Of a stretch of 50,736 bases of DNA, positions 50,345 through 50,736 are shown piece after piece. Both the position numbers and the translations under genes were made by a program. The DNA comes from QZLE01 sp033852135 (GTDB lineage: Bacteria > Pseudomonadota > Gammaproteobacteria > QZLD01). Numbering within the stretch: position 1 is the first letter of the stretch; each line of letters begins with the position of its first letter. Under the pieces are notes generated by a model, which saw only the letters and a program-made list of their open reading frames with translations, was not told the DNA's origin and searched no databases. The DNA lies in NCBI GenBank assembly GCA_033852135.1, contig JAWSVB010000002.1, positions 1 to 50,736 on the forward strand, written 5' to 3'.

Positions 50345-50736
50345 TTACTCAATAATTTTAGCTACAACACCAGCACCAACTGTACGACCACCTTCTCTAA
50401 TTGCGAATCTTAAACCTTCTTCCATCGCAATTGGAGCAATCAGCTCAACATTAACTTTTACGTTATCACCTGGCATTACCATCTCAACACCATCTTGTAG
50501 GATAACCGCACCAGTTACATCTGTTGTTCTGAAGTAAAACTGTGGTCTGTAACCTTTAAAGAATGGAGTGTGTCTTCCACCTTCATCTTTCGACAAGATA
50601 TACACTTCACATTCGAATTTTGTATGAGGAGTAATTGTTCCTGGTTTACATAGTACTTGACCACGCTCAACTTCTTCTCTTTTTGTTCCACGTAGTAGAA
50701 CACCTACGTTATCTCCAGCTTCACCTTGATCTAGAA
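50345..50736 (-). CDS. tuf: elongation factor Tu, C-terminal part (gene cut by window edge)
   Basis: The frame is open to the window end and codes for the last 130 residues of EF-Tu (domains 2 and 3), from LDQGEAGDNVGVLLRGTKREEVERG to the stop, through GGRHTPFFKGYRPQFYFRTTDVTG and the end GRTVGAGVVAKIIE. The GTPase domain and start codon lie beyond 50736. Position before rpsJ fits the str-S10 junction. Confidence 0.97.
   Translation of the reverse strand, partial: LDQGEAGDNVGVLLRGTKREEVERGQVLCKPGTITPHTKFECEVYILSKDEGGRHTPFFKGYRPQFYFRTTDVTGAVILQDGVEMVMPGDNVKVNVELIAPIAMEEGLRFAIREGGRTVGAGVVAKIIE

Overview
The window looks like a chromosome segment of an AT-rich gammaproteobacterium. The grounds are gene order and content: a tRNA-tig-clpP-clpX block, xseB-ispA-dxs, adjacent parE and parC, LpxH-type lipid A synthesis, and one unbroken S10-spc-alpha ribosomal gene string. 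I cannot name the genus. No phage, insertion sequence, CRISPR array or rRNA gene was seen.

Layout. Positions 1-4230 (minus strand) hold a four-tRNA operon (Pro, Arg, His, Leu) with its own promoter and terminator, then tig-clpP-clpX. Positions 4231-8024 hold a long regulatory gap with a consensus CRP-type site, a large secreted polyhydroxybutyrate depolymerase-like enzyme with two catalytic domains, and ogt. Positions 8025-14232 are the accessory core. There are three acetate/succinate transporter genes (satP family) plus a decayed fourth, two copies of an unrecognised small gene (about 81-84 residues), five copies of a structured repeat of about 71 bases plus a sixth fragment, and a sigma-54 activator gene. 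Upstream of each small gene lie a sigma-54-like promoter and two copies of an inverted repeat. The distances are identical in both copies: 90 bases from promoter to first site and 71 bases between sites. I read this as a duplicated, activator-controlled carboxylate-uptake regulon.

Positions 14233-36660 are mostly housekeeping: folD, cysS, a periplasmic cyclophilin with lpxH, a xseB-ispA-dxs-folE2 run, parE-parC, uvrA, pgpA and mdh. Between them are small proteins of limited annotation (VOC, DUF547, alpha/beta hydrolase, UPF0158, 4HBT thioesterase, a four-cysteine protein, a coiled-coil protein). Positions 36696-50736 are the S10-spc-alpha ribosomal cluster on the minus strand, from tuf (cut by the window edge) to rplQ, ending at a strong intrinsic terminator.

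How the parts fit (inference). The secreted depolymerase would release hydroxyacids, the satP array would bring in small carboxylates, and malate dehydrogenase belongs to the central carbon metabolism they feed. The sigma-54 activator has a PAS domain and no receiver domain, so it may sense a ligand directly and drive the satP units through the paired sites.
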